Positions 53,127 through 62,135 of a DNA stretch of 64,000 nucleotides are shown in pieces. Within the stretch, counting starts at the first letter, position 1. Every line of letters begins with the position of its first letter. The DNA is taken from positions 664,659 through 728,658 of the forward strand of contig JBEKCC010000001.1 in assembly GCA_050015095.1 (NCBI GenBank), written 5' to 3'. The DNA comes from MVRE01 sp015660965 (lineage in GTDB: Archaea > Halobacteriota > Methanomicrobia > Methanomicrobiales > Methanospirillaceae). The notes below the pieces were generated by a model, which did no database searches, had not been told where the DNA came from, and saw only the letters and a list, made by a program, of their open reading frames with translations. The position numbers and the translations under genes were made by a program.

Positions 53127-53339
53127 CTACATGCAGTACTGGGATTCGGTGCATTTGTTGGAGAAAGAGATTCCTACAGAAATCACGAGAACAAACAGGT
53201 TTAAAGTTGCGCAACTATCGCTCAGGGCATACAATTTCCTGTCAACATTAACAAGAAGAATTTCAATCTTCCCGGTCTCGACATGCTTCATCGTTCCTGG
53301 AGGGATCTCGCTTGCTTTGGCCATTTCGACAAAAGCCAT
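53127..53339 (-). pseudogene. broken Rieske-type ferredoxin gene
   Basis: The first ~45 residues (FVEMAKASEIPPGTMKHVE, then EILLVNVDRKLYALSDSC) match the N-terminal half of small Rieske ferredoxins (nitrite reductase small-subunit type). The sequence then loses the pattern before the first CxH and the CPLHG motif, so the iron-sulfur ligands are missing. A +1 frame further down hints at degenerate Rieske residues. It looks like a fragment left by rearrangement at the island's right edge. Confidence 0.65.
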
Positions 53340-53447
53340 ATTGGTCTGTTATTAGGAAGTGAGCAATAAGAATTATCCTAAGTTTCATGATTTTGGAAGA
53401 ATTCGGGACTACAATCAATTCAGCATAAAAGTAATAACAAAATAGCC

Positions 53448-54914
53448 TTAGCCAATGCGTTCAAAATCAATATAGCCATTGAACGGATCCGTCTTTAACA
53501 GGCGTACTCGAATCTTCTGGCCAACACTGAGGCCCCTTTCGCCACGCATAACTCGGCCCTCGGCAGGTGGTTTTATGAGCCTAACATAGGTCCCTTTTTC
53601 TGATGCGCCAGTGACTAGTGCTTCAAAGGATTTTCCTATCTGATTATGAAGGAGAACTGCAGCCGCAGCTTTTCGCATGAAGCGTTGGACCTTTTTTGAA
53701 GATTTCTCTCGGTCAGTTAACCAGGCAGATAGGTCTATCAATTCCTCGATAATGTAAGGGCTTTTTTCCCTGTTGAGAACCGATTTTATGAGCCGTTGAT
53801 TGATGACATCGACATAGCGCCTATTTGGGGCTGTGGCGTGTGTGTAATCGATAACTGCAAGTGAAAAGTGACCAGTCGGTGGTGTGTTAGGTTCAAGCAG
53901 CATATATTCGCCAGGCCCTAAAAGTTTCACTACTGTCAGAGAGAGGTCTGGGAACCGTTCGGGATCGGCTTCTTTTTGTCTGATAAGGAATTTTGTGAGC
54001 GCCTTAGCATCCGGTTGAGATGGTAGAATTTCACCATACGTCGCAGCCGTTCTGACAATCCCATCCCAATTCTTTGGTGTACGTACGACTCTCTGTATCA
54101 TGGGTATCTCAGCATTCCCTAGGTGGGTTACCATGGTTCCGTTAGCGGCAACCATGAATTCCTCTATCAAGCATCGTGCCAAATTCTTCTTCTGAAGTAC
54201 AAGATCCTTGACCAAACCATTCTCAACGACAGGCTGGGCTTCAATAGTATCGAGTTCGAGTGCTCCCTGTTCTCTCCGGTGTTTTCTCAAAAGCTGAGAA
54301 GCCTCGTTTTGCAACAGAAGTTGTTGTTCCAATCCGGGAATTTCTTTTACTATGTGCGGGATTGGGGAAATGCCCTCCAGCCAATCTCCAATTTCCTCGT
54401 AGACAAGTTTTGCTTTGTTGCATATCAGGGCCCGGTAAACATCGCCATGGTGGAAGCTCCCATCTTGGAGAACTGCATATTCAATAACGACCGCCATGCG
54501 ATCTTGGCTTGGAAGAAGGGAGGATATGCCCTTGGAAAGCTTATCCGGCAGCATGGGAAAGGTCTCAATGCCTGTGTAGACAGAGGTTCCGTTATGGGCT
54601 GCATGCTGGTCTGTCTGTGATTGTTTTGGGACATAGCGGTCAACATCAGCGATTGCGACATTGACCTGTATTTCCCCGCTTTGGCAACGTTCACAATATT
54701 CCAGCTGGTCGAGATCCATTGAATCATAGTTGTCGATAGATGACCAAAGGAGAGAACGCAAATCCTTGATTTCGTTCTGGTCTGTGAGAACTATCCGTTC
54801 TTTTAGTGCATTGACTTCCTGAACAACAGATTTTGGGAATTGAGGGTCGAAACCGTACTTCTCCATTGCACGCCTTGCGATGGCTTTCAGATCAACGGGA
54901 TGGATGTTTTTCAT
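53448..54914 (-). CDS. RNase II/R-family (RNB domain) ribonuclease
   Basis: A 488-residue exoribonuclease. It has a short N-terminus, then the RNB domain (about residues 60-400) with the metal-binding Asp cluster in SSIDNYDSMDLDQ. A C-terminal S1-like region follows (ALVTGASEKGTYVRLI, then IRVRLLKTDPFNGYIDFERIG). Compared with E. coli RNase II the last of the four aspartates is Gln (DLDQ), a variant I recall from some bacterial RNB proteins. The N-terminal cold-shock domains are absent. A TATA element lies about 30 bases upstream. Confidence 0.88.
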   Translation of the reverse strand: MKNIHPVDLKAIARRAMEKYGFDPQFPKSVVQEVNALKERIVLTDQNEIKDLRSLLWSSIDNYDSMDLDQLEYCERCQSGEIQVNVAIADVDRYVPKQSQTDQHAAHNGTSVYTGIETFPMLPDKLSKGISSLLPSQDRMAVVIEYAVLQDGSFHHGDVYRALICNKAKLVYEEIGDWLEGISPIPHIVKEIPGLEQQLLLQNEASQLLRKHRREQGALELDTIEAQPVVENGLVKDLVLQKKNLARCLIEEFMVAANGTMVTHLGNAEIPMIQRVVRTPKNWDGIVRTAATYGEILPSQPDAKALTKFLIRQKEADPERFPDLSLTVVKLLGPGEYMLLEPNTPPTGHFSLAVIDYTHATAPNRRYVDVINQRLIKSVLNREKSPYIIEELIDLSAWLTDREKSSKKVQRFMRKAAAAVLLHNQIGKSFEALVTGASEKGTYVRLIKPPAEGRVMRGERGLSVGQKIRVRLLKTDPFNGYIDFERIG

Positions 54915-54940
54915 TGTAATTTGAGACAGATTTGTTTCAG

Positions 54941-54951
54941 GTTATAAATAT
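54941..54951 (-). promoter_or_regulatory. candidate TATA box for the RNase gene
   Basis: On the minus strand ATATTTATAAC, about 30 bases upstream of the RNase ATG, is a good TATA match and predicts a nearly leaderless transcript. Confidence 0.45.
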
Positions 54952-55062
54952 GTCTAGGTATTTACACTCTCTGTATACACATTATTTTGCGATATCTCGT
55001 TCCAACTATTCTGCGATATTGAACGGATCATTTTAACGAAGTTGGGATTCCAGTATATTCAT

Positions 55063-55071
55063 TCGTATAAA
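55063..55071 (+). promoter_or_regulatory. candidate TATA box for the DUF4389 gene
   Basis: TCGTATAAA is about 35 bases upstream of the TTG start at 55102 and is the best TATA match in this gap. Confidence 0.4.
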
Positions 55072-55101
55072 GTACACAGTAATTGATGGAGTTGAACGAT
55101 T

Positions 55102-55425
55102 TTGACTGAAGATTTGAAAAGACAGTTGTTTGCATTTGAACACGATGCGAGTAGACTTGAATTGCTCATCCGAATTTTGTACTGGATTCTAATCGGAATT
55201 GTCATGTGGGTCTATGGAATTATCGCATTCATTTGTTTGTTTATCCAGTGGTTCCACATTTTAATTTTCGGACGGCGGAATGAACCCTTGTCAAATTTTG
55301 CCAAAGGTTACCTCGAATATATGGTGTATGTAATGGGGTATGTTTATATTATGACGGACAAACGACCCTCCATTATGCCGATCTCAGTCCGAATATACGA
55401 GGAAGTACTTCAAACAAATAATTAA
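55102..55425 (+). CDS. DUF4389-type membrane protein
   Basis: A 107-residue protein of the DUF4389 type. A short N-terminal helix is followed by two hydrophobic helices (about residues 22-52) and the conserved pattern QWFHILIFGRRNEPLSNFAKGYLEYMVYVMGYVYIMTDKRPS. Family members are small membrane proteins of unknown role. Translation starts with TTG at 55102, supported by a GGAG about ten bases upstream and by the family start. It is a single gene. Confidence 0.78.
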   Translation: MTEDLKRQLFAFEHDASRLELLIRILYWILIGIVMWVYGIIAFICLFIQWFHILIFGRRNEPLSNFAKGYLEYMVYVMGYVYIMTDKRPSIMPISVRIYEEVLQTNN

Positions 55426-55467
55426 TATGACCTGAAAGAGGTCAGTTCCATTTTTAATTTTAATCGT

Positions 55468-57081
55468 TTAGATCAATTTGCTTGAGATTTTTGCAAACTT
55501 TGCCGTAAATATTCCCGGCATTGACCGGATTTCGTCCATAACTTCGGTAGGCACCTCACTATCAACATTCAGAACCATGATCGCTTCTTCACCAGGATTG
55601 ATCCGTCCTACTTGCATACCTGCAATGTTTATATTGCACCGCCCAAGGATCGTAGAGGCTCTTCCGATAACACCGGGTTTGTCGAGATGCCGCGATACGA
55701 TAACATACCCTTCAGGTACCATATCCATCGTATAACCGCCAACTGCTACAATTCGACTCCTACCTTTGAAAAAGACCGTCCCACTTACCGATTCCTCGGA
55801 TTTATCTGTTTTAATTTTTAAAGTGATGAGATTCTTAAACCCTGATGCTTCTTGGGTAACTGTTTCGCTTATAGCAATCCCACGCTCTTTAGCAATAAAT
55901 TCGGCGTTCACGATATTGACTGGTTGCTGGAGGATGGGATCAAGAATTCCTTTTAATGCAAGACGAGTTATGAATTTCAAACTGGCAGAAAGATCGGTAA
56001 GTTCTCCCCCATAAACCAATTCCACGGATGATAGTCTTCCACTCACAATTTGGATTGCGAATCGTCCCATCTTCTCTGCAAGATTTGCATAGGGTTCAAG
56101 CATTTCAGCTTGTTCAGACGGAATCATCGGCGCGTTAACCACATACTTCGCAGCACCTCCGTTCAATACTTCGACACACTGTTTTGCAACAGAGACTGCG
56201 ACGTTAAGTTGTGCTTCAACCGTGCTTGCTCCTAAATGAGGCGTTACTACAACCTTATCGAGAGTAAGAAGAGGGGAGTCGTGTGGGGGTTCGTTCTCGA
56301 AAACGTCAAGTGCTGCACCGGCTACTTTTCCGCTTTTGATCGCATCATAGAGTGCTTTCTCATCAATAATTCCACCACGTGCACAATTGATGATCCGTAC
56401 CCCATCTTTCATGGTTGCAATGCTCTTCGCATTGATAACATGCCGCGTTTCCTTGATTAAGGGTGTGTGAACAGTTATAACGTCAGAGACCTTGAAAAGA
56501 TCTTCAACTGACATCATCTCGACACCAAGTTGGGCGGCTCGGTCTTTGGTGATAAATGGATCATAGGCAACGCACCGCATTCCCAATGCAATTGCTCGTT
56601 TAGCAACTTCTCTTCCAATCCGTCCAAAACCAACAATACCTAAAGTCTTTTCATTCAATTCAAAACCCATGAAATTCGATCGTTTCCACTCTTTCTTTTT
56701 GAGGCTTGCATTCGCTTGCGGAACATTTCTTGCAAGTGAAAGCATCATAGCCATGGTGTGCTCAGTTGCTGCTAGCGTATTCCCTTCAGGTGCGTTTGCA
56801 ACAATTATACCTCTCCGAGTTGCTGCATCGGTATCAATATTATCTACACCGGCACCAGCTCTTCCGATGAACTTCAACCGGTTTCCCGCATCAACAACAC
56901 GAGCAGTAACTTCAGTTCCGCTCCTCACAATAAGAGCGTCGTAATTACCGATTATTTTACAGAGCTCGTCCTCAGAAAGTCCTGTCTTAACATCAACTTC
57001 ACATGCCTTCTTTAGAATCTCAAGCCCTTCTTCCGCCAGGGGATCACTGACGAGCACTTTAAAATTTGCCATAAAGCCCAT
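55468..57081 (-). CDS. serA: D-3-phosphoglycerate dehydrogenase
   Basis: NAD-dependent 3-phosphoglycerate dehydrogenase for serine synthesis, of the long 537-residue form. The substrate and NAD domains (1-~320) show FIGRAGAGVDNIDT, the dinucleotide motif GIVGFGRIGREVAKRA and the catalytic region INCARGGIIDE with LGAST. An intervening domain follows (~320-450), and a C-terminal ACT domain (from about 460, YVIVSRHLDKPGVIGRASTILG) should give serine feedback. Another ATG lies three codons downstream at 57072 and cannot be excluded as the start. Confidence 0.96.
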   Translation of the reverse strand: MGFMANFKVLVSDPLAEEGLEILKKACEVDVKTGLSEDELCKIIGNYDALIVRSGTEVTARVVDAGNRLKFIGRAGAGVDNIDTDAATRRGIIVANAPEGNTLAATEHTMAMMLSLARNVPQANASLKKKEWKRSNFMGFELNEKTLGIVGFGRIGREVAKRAIALGMRCVAYDPFITKDRAAQLGVEMMSVEDLFKVSDVITVHTPLIKETRHVINAKSIATMKDGVRIINCARGGIIDEKALYDAIKSGKVAGAALDVFENEPPHDSPLLTLDKVVVTPHLGASTVEAQLNVAVSVAKQCVEVLNGGAAKYVVNAPMIPSEQAEMLEPYANLAEKMGRFAIQIVSGRLSSVELVYGGELTDLSASLKFITRLALKGILDPILQQPVNIVNAEFIAKERGIAISETVTQEASGFKNLITLKIKTDKSEESVSGTVFFKGRSRIVAVGGYTMDMVPEGYVIVSRHLDKPGVIGRASTILGRCNINIAGMQVGRINPGEEAIMVLNVDSEVPTEVMDEIRSMPGIFTAKFAKISSKLI

Positions 57082-57281
57082 AGAATATTTGCGCCATACT
57101 TAATCAGATTTGTTCTTTTCTGAGTGGAGGTAACAAAAAGGGAGTTATTGCATTTTTTGGAATTATAAAAAAACAAGTGGTGATTACACCCGCCTTTTTT
57201 GTCTAATTACCTTGTTGAAGTTGAAAAAATATTATGATAATCATTAAACACGGCTGAGATGAGATTATAAGTGGTGCGAGC

Positions 57282-59579
57282 ATGAAGACTGTGCCCAATA
57301 TCCTATGGCTCGAAGAGATCAGAAAAGAGGATATCATATCTGTTGGAGGGAAAGGAGCATCGTTGGGTGAAATGGCGTCCATCGGTCTTCCAGTCCCAAA
57401 GGCATTCGTTGTAACCGCTCAAGCGTTCCGGAAGTTTCTTGTCGAGACTGGACTCGAACCGAAAATCTACAAAACACTGGAGCGGCTCAATGTTGAGGAT
57501 AACGAAGCGTTGGAAAAAGCTGCAGATACCGCTAAAGGTCTGGTTCTTAAAGCGAAAATTCCTACCGCTATTCGGGACGATATCAAAAAATCGTACCGGA
57601 AAATATCTACCGATGACCTCATCGTTGCAGTTCGATCAAGTGCAACGGCAGAGGACCTACCGGATGCAAGCTTTGCCGGACAACAAGAGACGTATCTCAA
57701 TATCAAAGGGGAAACCGCCTTACTCACATCAGTACAAAAATGTTGGGCATCCCTTTATGGAGCACGTGCAATCTATTACCGAGCAAAACAGGGTTTTGAT
57801 GACAGAACTGTCAATATTGCGGTCGTAGTTCAACAGTTGGTTAATTCTGAAAAATCTGGGGTGATGTTTACCTCTCATCCAATCTCTGGAGAACCCCAAA
57901 CAATCATTGAAGGTTCATGGGGTCTTGGAGAAGCTATCGTTTCTGGGTCAGTTTCACCTGACAAATACGTTTTTGACCAGAGGACTGAAAGAATTGTCGA
58001 TCGTCTCATCTCTACAAAAAAAATCGAGATTATTCCTGATGGCGGAAATGGAACTAAACTTGTCGAGGTAGGGAGTGATCGACAAGATGCACAAGTGCTT
58101 GCAGATGCAGAGGTCGCAAAACTTGGAATGTATGGAAAGATCGCTGAGGGCCATTATGGTGTTCCACAGGATATTGAGTGGGGAATTGTTGGAGACACTA
58201 TTTATATTCTTCAGTCCCGGCCGATCACTACAATAGGTCATAAGAAGGGCACACAGGAAAAAGCAGAGGGACAATCCATGACAAAAGTAGAGAATAAAAT
58301 CCTCTTACAGGGGCAAGGGGCATCGCCAGGGACGGTGACTGGTAAAGTTGTTGTTATCCGAGATGTTAAGGACACGGGCAGTGTTAAGGAAGGCGATATC
58401 CTCGTCACTCGTATGACTAACCCTGACATGGTTCCAGCGATGAAAAAAGTCGCTGCTATCGTAACCGATGAGGGGGGAATGACCTGCCATGCAGCAATAG
58501 TGAGCAGGGAGCTCGGGACCCCTGCTGTCGTAGGAACAAAGAAAGCAACATCAGTTCTAGTCACTGGGCAACAGGTGACCGTTGATGGTGAAGCGGGTTT
58601 AATATACGAAGGTGTATTTGAGCGAGCGATTCAGAAACAACAAGCAGTCGTGCAGCATGTTACAGGGACTGCACAAATTGTTACCGCCACAAGTGTGAAA
58701 GTGAATGTCTCAATTCCCGAAGCAGCAACTCGTGCAGCGGCAACAGGTGCTGATGGTGTTGGATTATTACGAATCGAACATCTAATTCTCGGTCTCAACA
58801 AGACTCCAGGATGGTTTATCACAAATCATCGTGAAGAGGAGTTTGTTAAAGAACTTCATGACGGTATCAAAATTGTACTCGATGCATTTCCCGGTAAACC
58901 AGTTTGGGTTCGCACACTCGATGCACCCACAGATGAATTCCGAAACATGTTAGGCGGAGAGAACGAACCACACGAGCACAATCCAATGCTCGGATGGCGA
59001 GGGATCCGCAGGGATCTACAAAGTCCAGAACAGTTCCGTCTACAGGTGGAAGCATTCAAGCAGCTTTGGAAAGAAGGGTATGATAATCTTGGTATAATGT
59101 TCCCAATGGTATCCCACCCTGATCAGTTTATACAGGCAAAGGAAATGATGCGAGGATGGGGTGTAGATGTCGATAATGTGATTCTTGGGATCATGATTGA
59201 GATTCCATCTAGCGCGATTTTAATTGAAGATTTCCTCGCTTGCGGTATCAAATTTGCATCATTCGGTACAAATGACCTTATCCAGTATACCCTCGCCGTT
59301 GACAGGAATAACGAAAATGTCGCTGATATGTATCAACCAAAGCATCCGGCAGTACTCAATCTGATTCACAACGCGATCCAAATATGTCGAGAGTACGGTG
59401 TTGAGTGTTCAATTTGCGGACAAGCTGGTTCCGATCCAAAAATGGTTGAATGGCTGGTCGAACACGGTATCTCTAGTGTCTCGGCAAATATCGATGCGAT
59501 CGCTAAGATCCGCGAGGCAGTTGCCCGAACAGAGAAGCGGATCATTCTTGAGTTAGCGAGAAACCGAGATGCTGAATAA
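57282..59579 (+). CDS. ppsA: phosphoenolpyruvate synthase
   Basis: A 765-residue PEP synthase making PEP from pyruvate and ATP, a key gluconeogenic step in methanogens that fix CO2 via pyruvate. The N-terminal ATP-grasp domain includes GGKGASLGEMA and AVRSSATAEDLPDASFAGQQET. The phosphohistidine swivel domain has GGMTCHAAIVSRELGTPAVVG with the catalytic His. The C-terminal barrel has MFPMVS, the SFGTNDLIQYTLAVDR motif and CSICGQAG. A GGTG precedes the ATG at 57282. The mfnA gene overlaps the 3' end by 11 bases. Confidence 0.97.
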   Translation: MKTVPNILWLEEIRKEDIISVGGKGASLGEMASIGLPVPKAFVVTAQAFRKFLVETGLEPKIYKTLERLNVEDNEALEKAADTAKGLVLKAKIPTAIRDDIKKSYRKISTDDLIVAVRSSATAEDLPDASFAGQQETYLNIKGETALLTSVQKCWASLYGARAIYYRAKQGFDDRTVNIAVVVQQLVNSEKSGVMFTSHPISGEPQTIIEGSWGLGEAIVSGSVSPDKYVFDQRTERIVDRLISTKKIEIIPDGGNGTKLVEVGSDRQDAQVLADAEVAKLGMYGKIAEGHYGVPQDIEWGIVGDTIYILQSRPITTIGHKKGTQEKAEGQSMTKVENKILLQGQGASPGTVTGKVVVIRDVKDTGSVKEGDILVTRMTNPDMVPAMKKVAAIVTDEGGMTCHAAIVSRELGTPAVVGTKKATSVLVTGQQVTVDGEAGLIYEGVFERAIQKQQAVVQHVTGTAQIVTATSVKVNVSIPEAATRAAATGADGVGLLRIEHLILGLNKTPGWFITNHREEEFVKELHDGIKIVLDAFPGKPVWVRTLDAPTDEFRNMLGGENEPHEHNPMLGWRGIRRDLQSPEQFRLQVEAFKQLWKEGYDNLGIMFPMVSHPDQFIQAKEMMRGWGVDVDNVILGIMIEIPSSAILIEDFLACGIKFASFGTNDLIQYTLAVDRNNENVADMYQPKHPAVLNLIHNAIQICREYGVECSICGQAGSDPKMVEWLVEHGISSVSANIDAIAKIREAVARTEKRIILELARNRDAE

Positions 59580-60669
59580 GGGAAGGTCGGAAGCAGACCT
59601 CTTCTCTTTTCTTGAGACGAAAAAAGAAGAAGATCTCGATTACCGGTTCATTTTGAGTTCCATGTGCACACTCCCACACCCAGTGGCTGTGAGAGCACAC
59701 TCCATGTTTATAGAGACCAATTTGGGAGATCCAGGTCTTTTCCCAGGGACTGCTTCGCTTGAACAACTACTCATCGAACGACTTGGTTCACTATTCCATC
59801 TATCCACTGCTGGGGGTTATTCAACGTCAGGAGGAACGGAGTCTAACATCCAAGCTCTCCGGCTTGCCAAGGAGCACAAAAAAAAGATCAAATCACCAAA
59901 TATCGTGGTCCCAGAATCTGCCCATTTTTCTTTTAAAAAAGCCTGCGACATACTCTGTCTAGAAATGCGCACTGTACCACTAGATAAAACTCTAAAGATG
60001 GATGCCCATAAGGCGGCGGAAATTATTGATAAAAACACAGTCTGTCTTGTAGGTATCGCTGGTACAACAGAGTACGGGGCGGTAGATCCAATTCCAGAAC
60101 TTGCAAAGATCGCTTCTGAACAAGATTTGTTCTTTCATGTCGATGCAGCATTTGGTGGTATGGTAATACCGTTCCTTGACAGACCACTCCCATTTGATTT
60201 CGCATTACCCGGGGTGACTAGTATTGCAGTCGATCCTCATAAAATGGGATTGAGTGTGATTCCCTCCGGATGTTTGCTGGTTCGTGATCCCCAAATGCTT
60301 TCGCTATTAAACATCGATACACCATACCTTTCAGTAAAACAAGAGTATACGCTTTCAGGAACTCGTCCAGGAGCACCTGCCGTTAGTGCACTAGCGGTAT
60401 TAGATTACCTTGGTAATGAGGGAATGCGTGCTGTCGTATCCGGTTGTATGAAGAACACATGGCGTTTGATCGATGGTATGGAAACATTTGGAGTTGAGAG
60501 AGCAATAACTCCAGTTTTGAATGTTGCAACATTTATTTGTAATAAAGCACCCGATCGCTGGAAGGTATCATGGACACGCCGGGACCATTTGAGGATTATC
60601 TGCATGCCTCACGTACATAGAGAACAGATTGAAGAATTCCTGGTTGATATAGGTGGAATGTATGTTTGA
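59569..60669 (+). CDS. mfnA: L-tyrosine decarboxylase (MfnA) / aspartate decarboxylase-type
   Basis: PLP-dependent group II decarboxylase of 366 residues. In methanogens it makes tyramine for methanofuran, and related archaeal enzymes make beta-alanine from aspartate. Seen are LPHPVAVRAHSMFIETNLGDPGLFPGT, STSGGTESNIQALR, the cofactor-binding HVDAAFGG, and the PLP Lys in VDPHKMGLS. It overlaps ppsA upstream and the phosphoribosyltransferase gene downstream, so it belongs to a compact operon. Which substrate is used cannot be settled from sequence. Confidence 0.93.
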   Translation: MLNKGRSEADLFSFLETKKEEDLDYRFILSSMCTLPHPVAVRAHSMFIETNLGDPGLFPGTASLEQLLIERLGSLFHLSTAGGYSTSGGTESNIQALRLAKEHKKKIKSPNIVVPESAHFSFKKACDILCLEMRTVPLDKTLKMDAHKAAEIIDKNTVCLVGIAGTTEYGAVDPIPELAKIASEQDLFFHVDAAFGGMVIPFLDRPLPFDFALPGVTSIAVDPHKMGLSVIPSGCLLVRDPQMLSLLNIDTPYLSVKQEYTLSGTRPGAPAVSALAVLDYLGNEGMRAVVSGCMKNTWRLIDGMETFGVERAITPVLNVATFICNKAPDRWKVSWTRRDHLRIICMPHVHREQIEEFLVDIGGMYV

Positions 60670-61210
60670 AAGACTTGTACGAACACTAGAGACCTGCCCT
60701 ATGGTAAAACGGGGTGATTACAATTACTTTATTCACCCCATCACTGACGGTGTACCAATTGTCGACCCTGCACTCTTGCGAGAGGTCTGTAATGGAATGA
60801 TTAAAGTACTCGACCTTTCTGGTGTAGATAAGATAGTTGTTGTTGAAGCGATGGGAATTCACATCGGATCAGTTCTTTCGACAATGACCGATATCCCAAT
60901 GACTATTGTACGAAAACGAGAGTACAAACTTCCTGGTGAAATCGCAGTCCACCAAAAAACCGGTTATTCCAAAGGAGAACTCTTTATCAATGGTATATCA
61001 AAAGGTGACCGCGTTGTGATTGTTGACGATGTAATAAGCACTGGCGGTACAATGAAAGCGCTACTCGCTGCTCTCGAGATTGCAGGTGCTGAAGTGGTGG
61101 ACATCTGTTTTGCTATCCAGCGAGGAACCCCAGAAATTGGACGACCCTACAAATCATTGGTCAGGATCAACGTCACCGAAAAGGTGCATGTGGTTGACCG
61201 GAACATCTGA
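60662..61210 (+). CDS. hpt: hypoxanthine/purine phosphoribosyltransferase (archaeal Hpt type)
   Basis: A type I phosphoribosyltransferase of about 182 residues for purine salvage. The PRPP motif is VVIVDDVISTGGTMKALL near residues 120-137, and the IVVVEAMGIHIGSVLS segment is the conserved loop of archaeal hypoxanthine/APRT-like enzymes. An AGGTGG at 60651-60656 decides the ATG at 60662 over the in-frame GTG at 60653. It overlaps mfnA by eight bases and dph2 by 23. Confidence 0.9.
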   Translation: MFERLVRTLETCPMVKRGDYNYFIHPITDGVPIVDPALLREVCNGMIKVLDLSGVDKIVVVEAMGIHIGSVLSTMTDIPMTIVRKREYKLPGEIAVHQKTGYSKGELFINGISKGDRVVIVDDVISTGGTMKALLAALEIAGAEVVDICFAIQRGTPEIGRPYKSLVRINVTEKVHVVDRNI

Positions 61211-62135
61211 TTTAATCCCAAAGCTAAAAAAACGAGGTGCAAAACGTGTTGCCCTTCAGTTCCCAGAGGGATTGAAACGCCGAGCGACAGAAATTGCTGC
61301 ACTACTCAAAGATGCCGGTTTTGAAGTGATCGTAAGTGGAGATCCTTGTTACGGCGCCTGTGACCTCGCTCTTAGTACTCTAGAAATTGCCGATGTTCTC
61401 GTCCATTTTGGTCATGCACCAATCGATGACCAAAAAAATGTGATTTTTGAACCCTATACAATCGATTTTGATATAACAATACTTGAAAATGTGTTGCCAC
61501 TTCTCAAGAGTAAATCCATTGGACTTGTTACCACTGTACAACACGTTCACCTGATACCAGCGATGGAATCCTTTTTAGTGTCGAAAGGTATCGATGTTAA
61601 AATCGCCAAAGGGAGTACTCGCACCCCATATAGAGGGCAGGTATTAGGATGCAATTTTGCAGCAGCAAAAGGGACCCAGCGTGATGAGATTCTTTTTGTT
61701 GGCACGGGACTCTTCCATCCGATCGGAATTTCTCTTGTTACTCATGCACGAGTCATATCTCTCGATCCGCTCACTGGAATGGCTCAAGAAGTCAACAGTG
61801 AGATCCTTTTACGCAGACGTTTTGGAGTTATAGAAAGAGCACGGGAGGCGAAGAACGTAGGAATCATTGTGAGTGCAAAGAGTGGTCAGCAGCGTCTTGC
61901 ACTTGCAAAACGACTTGAGGCTCTCGCACCGAACGCTGTTATTATTACGATGACCGACGTGAATCCGGACGAACTTTTAAACCTTGGATTTTCCTGTTAT
62001 GTGAACACCGCATGTCCAAGACTTGCTTATGATGATCAGGTTAGATTCCCAGTTCCGGTCCTGTCCCCTCAGGAATACGAGATTCTCTGTGGGGTTCGAA
62101 GTTGGGATGATTATACTATAGATGAAATTACATGA
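61188..62135 (+). CDS. dph2: diphthamide biosynthesis enzyme Dph2
   Basis: Archaeal Dph2, the radical-SAM-like 4Fe-4S enzyme that transfers the 3-amino-3-carboxypropyl group to a histidine of elongation factor 2. It has about 315 residues, with a conserved Cys in each of three domains: GDPCYGACD, VLGCNFAAAKG and NTACPRLAYDD. The longest frame starts far inside hpt at 61080, but AAGGTG four bases before the ATG at 61188 and the family start make 61188 the right choice. It overlaps the next gene in ATGA form. Confidence 0.95.
   Translation: MWLTGTSDLIPKLKKRGAKRVALQFPEGLKRRATEIAALLKDAGFEVIVSGDPCYGACDLALSTLEIADVLVHFGHAPIDDQKNVIFEPYTIDFDITILENVLPLLKSKSIGLVTTVQHVHLIPAMESFLVSKGIDVKIAKGSTRTPYRGQVLGCNFAAAKGTQRDEILFVGTGLFHPIGISLVTHARVISLDPLTGMAQEVNSEILLRRRFGVIERAREAKNVGIIVSAKSGQQRLALAKRLEALAPNAVIITMTDVNPDELLNLGFSCYVNTACPRLAYDDQVRFPVPVLSPQEYEILCGVRSWDDYTIDEIT

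Larger units (their letters stand above)
48340..53446. mobile_element. gene-poor accessory island with private repeats and extra TBP (mobility unproven)
   Basis: Between tRNA-Val and the RNase II-like gene the layout changes. Genes are small and mostly orphan, intergenic gaps of 400 bases appear, and a short repeat family around GAACGGGG recurs in both orientations. An extra TBP and an HTH regulator are present, and a broken Rieske gene closes the region. The tRNA border and the truncated gene at the other end suggest an integrated or decaying element. No integrase, transposase or clear direct att repeat is visible. Confidence 0.45.

Noticed and set aside
48340..53446. Integrase or transposase for the island
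   Set aside because: I looked for tyrosine recombinase (R-H-R-Y) and DDE patterns on both strands and found no candidate protein.
61080..61187. N-terminal extension of Dph2 inside hpt
   Set aside because: The added residues are the shifted reading of hpt, and a good ribosome-binding site precedes the ATG at 61188.
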